8,524 bases of DNA from RGIG3135 sp964477115 (GTDB lineage: Bacteria; Actinomycetota; Coriobacteriia; Coriobacteriales; Eggerthellaceae): contig CAYZCY010000048.1 of assembly GCA_964477115.1 (NCBI GenBank), positions 1 to 8,524 on the forward strand, written 5' to 3'. The notes under the pieces were generated by a model. It saw only the letters and a program-made list of their open reading frames with translations. It searched no databases and had not been told where the DNA came from. Made by a program: the position numbers and the translations under genes. How positions within the stretch are numbered: the first letter of the stretch is position 1; every line of letters begins with the position of its first letter. Below are positions 5,091 through 8,524 of the stretch, one piece after another.

Positions 5091-7736
5091 CAAAACGTAC
5101 TGCAGGATGCCGCCGTTTTCGTAGTACCTGCCCTCCGTCGGCGTATCCACGCGAACAATCGCCTCAAATGCCAGTTCGGACCCATCGGCGCGAAGCGCGC
5201 TTACCGTAACCTCGCGCGGTTCGGGAACACCCCGCGTGAAGTCAATCGGCGCAATGGAAATTCGCTCGCTTCCGTCTAAGCCGAGCACCTCCGCGTTCTG
5301 ACCCTCTTTGAACTGCAGGGGCAGAATGCCCATTCCAATGAGGTTGGACCTGTGGATTCGCTCGAAGCTTTCCGCGATAACCACACGCACGCCAAGCAGC
5401 ATCGGCCCCTTTGCCGCCCAATCGCGGGAAGATCCGCTTCCGTACATCTTCCCCGCAAGGATGGCCAGCGATGATCCTTCATTGCCATAGCGAACCGCGG
5501 CATCGTAGATGGTTTCGATCCCTCCGGCAACGAAGTCTCGCGTCCAGCCGCCCTTCCTTCCCTCGGCAAGCTTGTTGAGAAGCTTGACGTTGGCAAAGGT
5601 GCCTCGCATCATGACCTCATGGTTGCCTCGACGAGATCCGTAAGTGTTGAAGTCGGCAGCGCTCACGCCTCGGGCTTCAAGGTAGAGAGCCGCCGGCGAA
5701 GCTGCGGCGATGGAACCAGCGGGAGAAATGTGGTCGGTAGTAATAAAGTCGTCGAAGAAACCGATGACGCGGGCGGCCTTGATGTTTTCAGGTGAACCAG
5801 GTTCGCGCTCCATACCGTCGAAATAGGGGGCACGCCTCACATAGGTGGAGCCCTCATCCCAAGCAAAGGTATCACTCGGCTCGACCTCAATGGCTTCCCA
5901 AGACTCGTCTCCTGCGTACAAACTCTGCGTTCCTATAGTGTAAAGCTCGGCAGTAACGCATTCTTTCACCAGGCGTGACAATTCATCGGCATCAGGGGCA
6001 ACATCGGCAAGATACACCGGCTCGCCTTCTGCATCAAAGGCAAGGGGGTCTTTTTCAATGTCAATGTTCATGGTGCCTGCCACGGCATAGGCGATCACGC
6101 TTGCGGGCGCCATGAGGTAGTTTTGAGAAACGTCGGGCGAAATGCGGCCGTCAAAGTTACGGTTACCCGACAGAACGCTTGCCAGCTCAAGCTTGTCGGC
6201 AAGCTCGTGCACGGGATCGGACAGAGGCCCGGAGTTGCCAATGCAACTCATGCAGCCGAAGCCGCAGGTGTAAAAACCCAGCTGTTTGAGAGAATCAAGC
6301 AAACCCGCGCGTTCGAGCATAAGCTCAGTGGCGCGGCTTCCAGGCGCGAGGATGGTCTTAACCCAAGGTTTGGGGGTAAGGCCCCTGTTGACGAGGTTTC
6401 GAGCCATGAGACCCGCCGCGATCATCATGGCGGGATCGGTTGCCGTTGTACAGCTGGTCACCGCCGCAATTGCCACCGCACCGTGTCCAAGCTCATAGTC
6501 AACGCCATGCAGTTTAAGTTTCTCTCGATGGCCAAGATCAAGATTTCGCTCGGAGCAAATCTCCCGGAAGCGCTCGCCCGCCTCGCTGCGCAGGATTCGA
6601 TCATGAGGCCTAGACGGACCCGCAATGGAAGCTTCAACGCTCGAAAGATCCAGCTCGATCACCTGGGCGTATACGCGCTCTTCAGCTGCCGCACCACCCC
6701 AGAAGCCCTGCGCCTTGGCATAAGCCTCGACAAGCTCGAGCTGCTCCTGCGAGCGGCCGGTCATGCGAAGGTAGTCAATGGTGCTTCCGTCTACGGGGAA
6801 CAGCGTGCAGGTGCTGCCGTATTCGGGAGTCATATTGGAGATGCAGGCTCGCTGCTGAGCGGTAAGGGATGCCAAACCATCGCCAAAACACTCGACGAAG
6901 CAGCCAACCACGCCCTGCGCGCGAAGAGTTTTCGCGAAGGTAAGCGACACGTCCATAGCCGACACACCCGGCTGCAGGCAACCGCTTAGCTTTACGCCCA
7001 CAACACGCGGAACCAAGGTGGTGATGGGCTGACCCAAAGCTGCAGCCTCAGCCTCAATACCGCCAACGCCCCACCCCAACACGCCAATGCCGTTAGCCGT
7101 CGGTGTATGGGAATCGGTGCCCACCAGCGTATCGAAATAAACAACGGGATTGCCGTCCACGCCGACGCGTCCGTTATGGGAACGAGCCACAACGGTGGCA
7201 AATTTCTCGATGTTGAGTTGATGGCAGATACCCTGGCCAGGCGGCACGATGTGCACGTTTTCGAAAGACTCCTGAGACCACTTCAAAAAGCTGTAGCGCT
7301 CAGCATTGCGCTTATGTTCAAGCAGCATATTCTCATCCATGCAGCCTTCACAGCCGGCAAAATCTGCGATGACCGAATGATCGATGACCAAATCACAGGG
7401 GATTTGCGGATTGATCAGCTTAGGGTCGCCCCCTAGAGCCTCACACGCTTCGCGCATAACGGCAAAGTCCACGAACACAGGCACGCCGGTAAAGTCCTGA
7501 AAGAGAACGCGAGCCGGGGAAAAAGCAATCTCTCCTCCTGCTTGCCCCGCAAGCCCCGCCTCGACGATCCTTTGAGAGAAAAGGCGGGCTTCATCGTCAT
7601 CTGAAACGTTGCGCAAAACGTTTTCCAGCAAAACGAGGAGCGATAGGGGCAACTTGTCCGCCCCTTCGACTGCGCTTACAGGAAAATAAGTATAAGAATT
7701 TGCGCCAGCTTGCAGCTTAGCCTCACGAATAGTCAT
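5076..7736 (-). CDS. acnA: Aconitate hydratase A (AcnA type)
   Basis: Cytoplasmic 4Fe-4S enzyme that interconverts citrate and isocitrate through cis-aconitate in the TCA cycle. Its 886 residues match the bacterial AcnA/IRP1 subfamily (E. coli AcnA is 891). Visible active-site elements are DHSV (119-122), VGTDSHT (205-211), GWGVGGIEAE (221-230), cluster cysteines 429, 495 and 498 (the last two in GCMSCIGNSGPL), SGNRNFDGR, and in the swivel domain TTDHISPAGS (about 663-672) and GSGSSRDW with Ser769-Ser770-Arg771. An oddity is that the first cluster cysteine sits in SCTTATDP where the family has SCTN; the DNA reads TGT ACA ACG. The other catalytic residues I could check are intact, so the enzyme is probably active. 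The ATG at 7734-7736 has AAAGGA 7 nt upstream, overlapping the stop of the preceding helical-repeat gene (11-nt gap), so the two are probably co-transcribed. Confidence 0.97.
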   Translation of the reverse strand: MTIREAKLQAGANSYTYFPVSAVEGADKLPLSLLVLLENVLRNVSDDDEARLFSQRIVEAGLAGQAGGEIAFSPARVLFQDFTGVPVFVDFAVMREACEALGGDPKLINPQIPCDLVIDHSVIADFAGCEGCMDENMLLEHKRNAERYSFLKWSQESFENVHIVPPGQGICHQLNIEKFATVVARSHNGRVGVDGNPVVYFDTLVGTDSHTPTANGIGVLGWGVGGIEAEAAALGQPITTLVPRVVGVKLSGCLQPGVSAMDVSLTFAKTLRAQGVVGCFVECFGDGLASLTAQQRACISNMTPEYGSTCTLFPVDGSTIDYLRMTGRSQEQLELVEAYAKAQGFWGGAAAEERVYAQVIELDLSSVEASIAGPSRPHDRILRSEAGERFREICSERNLDLGHREKLKLHGVDYELGHGAVAIAAVTSCTTATDPAMMIAAGLMARNLVNRGLTPKPWVKTILAPGSRATELMLERAGLLDSLKQLGFYTCGFGCMSCIGNSGPLSDPVHELADKLELASVLSGNRNFDGRISPDVSQNYLMAPASVIAYAVAGTMNIDIEKDPLAFDAEGEPVYLADVAPDADELSRLVKECVTAELYTIGTQSLYAGDESWEAIEVEPSDTFAWDEGSTYVRRAPYFDGMEREPGSPENIKAARVIGFFDDFITTDHISPAGSIAAASPAALYLEARGVSAADFNTYGSRRGNHEVMMRGTFANVKLLNKLAEGRKGGWTRDFVAGGIETIYDAAVRYGNEGSSLAILAGKMYGSGSSRDWAAKGPMLLGVRVVIAESFERIHRSNLIGMGILPLQFKEGQNAEVLGLDGSERISIAPIDFTRGVPEPREVTVSALRADGSELAFEAIVRVDTPTEGRYYENGGILQYVLRTLA

Positions 7737-7747
7737 GTGAAAGTCCT

Positions 7748-8341
7748 TTACTTGGAGACGTTTTCGACGATCTGAGCAGCTCTCTTACGGAGCCAGCCCT
7801 TAGCGTTGGCGGCATCGAAAGCCATGCGCACGCCAAGCTGCTCCTTGACGTTTTGGGAAATCTTGCCAGCGGAGAAGTCGACAACTGCGACCAACATATC
7901 CTGGAACTCAAGGTCGCCGTGATAGCACTGAATCGCCTCATCGAGCAGCGGCCATACCTTTTCGGACCGATTTTCCGTGGTAGCGCCCAATTTGCAAAGG
8001 AAACGCAGAGCCGAAAGACGAACCGGCCCATTATCCTCATCAAAGAGCGCGGTTTCCGCCCCATCGATAGCCTTGTCGCAAGCACGAGAATCAAAAGGAA
8101 CAAGCAGAGTGAGCGCATCGAGCACTTCCCAGCGAGTTTGAGCCTCATCGAAATCAAGAACGCTCACAAGGGTAGGAATGTATGGCACCAAAACCTCGGG
8201 GTCCTCTTTGGCAACTGCAGAAATCACACACGAGGCCTTCTGCCTGCTGCGCCGCGATCCTGAAGCAACCTGCTCGATGGCCAGTTGCAGCTCTTCAGAA
8301 ATGGGGAGGTTGGTCGTAGTGGAGGAAGTCTTTCCGCTCAT
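7748..8341 (-). CDS. Small helical-repeat (HEAT/ARM-like) protein of unknown function
   Basis: A 197-residue soluble protein without signal peptide or membrane segment. After a Ser/Thr-rich start (2-11) it is made of amphipathic helix pairs: about 17-44, 50-62, 69-83, 86-99, 106-119 and 128-139, then a last part to 197. Stretches such as TRWEVLDALTLLVPFD (69-84) and GPVRLSALRFLCKLGA (105-120) have the spacing of HEAT or armadillo repeats, which usually mediate protein binding. GTG at 8342-8344 and ATG at 8339-8341 are both in frame; ATG is preferred because AAGGA then sits 7 nt upstream. It is first in a probable operon with acnA, 11 nt away. A role as an assembly or regulatory partner of aconitase is speculation; it could equally be unrelated. 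Confidence 0.85.
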   Translation of the reverse strand: MSGKTSSTTTNLPISEELQLAIEQVASGSRRSRQKASCVISAVAKEDPEVLVPYIPTLVSVLDFDEAQTRWEVLDALTLLVPFDSRACDKAIDGAETALFDEDNGPVRLSALRFLCKLGATTENRSEKVWPLLDEAIQCYHGDLEFQDMLVAVVDFSAGKISQNVKEQLGVRMAFDAANAKGWLRKRAAQIVENVSK

Positions 8342-8386
8342 CACAGCATCCTTCAGTCAATGTGGCAAAAATAGTGACAGATAATC

Positions 8387-8423
8387 ACCAGTATTATAAG
8401 CAAAGGCGAAAAAGTGCCTCGAT
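8387..8423 (-). promoter_or_regulatory. Promoter of the helical-repeat-acnA operon
   Basis: A perfect TATAAT on the leftward strand at 8393-8398. The best -35 is weak (TCGAGG, three of six, spacing 18). The predicted start near 8386 gives a leader of about 45 nt. The weak -35 leaves room for activator control, but no operator palindrome stands out. Confidence 0.55.
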
Positions 8424-8463
8424 TTGAAAAAGGCCAATTAACATTTCTGCAAAGCAAAGCCCA

Positions 8464-8494
8464 TAAAACAAGAAAGCCGGCCAAACGGCCGGCT
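8464..8494 (-). terminator. Rho-independent terminator of a leftward gene beyond the right edge
   Basis: Read leftward, AGCCGGCC-GTTT-GGCCGGCT is a perfect 8-bp GC-rich stem followed by TTCTTGTTTT. On the + strand the sequence after the stem is CGTCTTCC, a weaker tract, so the leftward orientation is favoured. The gene it serves lies outside the window. Confidence 0.85.
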
Positions 8495-8506
8495 CGTCTT
8501 CCCCTG

Positions 8507-8524
8507 GAGATGCGAAAGCATCCC
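8507..8524. repeat. Hairpin at the right edge with GAAA/TTTC loop
   Basis: GATGC-GAAA-GCATC on the + strand forms a 5-bp stem, extendable to 7 bp with flanking GG/CC pairs and a wobble, and is capped by a GNRA loop when read rightward. Read leftward the loop is TTTC. It sits just upstream of the edge terminator and is cut off, so it could be the 3' end of a structured RNA or simply the end of a gene. Confidence 0.35.

Noticed and set aside
6123..6989. Rightward open frame opposite acnA
   Set aside because: It is a shadow of an unmistakable aconitase gene, with no domain or ribosome binding site of its own.

Overview
The window looks like a chromosomal, housekeeping stretch from a Gram-positive-type bacterium. 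Strong purine-rich ribosome binding sites, consensus -10 boxes, a Bacillus-style L10 leader with attenuator, moderately high GC by eye and the style of L10 and L7/L12 suggest an actinobacterium of the class Coriobacteriia. That placement is inference and no marker here proves it. I see no mobile element, CRISPR array, tRNA or rRNA.

Layout, left to right. The 3' part of a RluA-family pseudouridine synthase gene runs rightward (1-780) and overlaps tail-to-tail with a leftward tcdA-like gene for an E1-like enzyme (752-1477). All other genes also run leftward. Right of tcdA lie a rho-independent terminator, rplL (L7/L12) and rplJ (L10). A leader of about 220 nt precedes rplJ and carries a strong promoter, an L10-binding-type fold and an intrinsic terminator placed as an attenuator. 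Next come a gene for an unrecognised 677-residue membrane-anchored protein (2866-4899), acnA aconitase (5076-7736) and a small helical-repeat protein gene (7748-8341) whose stop codon abuts the acnA ribosome binding site. The right edge holds the terminator of an unseen leftward gene.

The probable transcription units are helical-repeat gene plus acnA from a TATAAT promoter near 8395, the membrane-protein gene from a TATAAT near 4952, rplJ-rplL from TTGACA/TATGAT near 2830-2857 with autoregulation in the leader, and tcdA from a weak promoter near 1505. The membrane-protein gene has no terminator of its own before the rplJ promoter, so its transcripts should run into the rplJL leader.

The points most worth a second look are: rplJL detached from the usual rplKA and rpoBC neighbours and sitting behind an unknown envelope protein; an aconitase whose near-invariant Cys-Thr-Asn motif reads Cys-Thr-Thr; the compact L10 leader/attenuator; and the acnA-helical-repeat pair. 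I found no convincing evidence for a wholly new multi-gene system.
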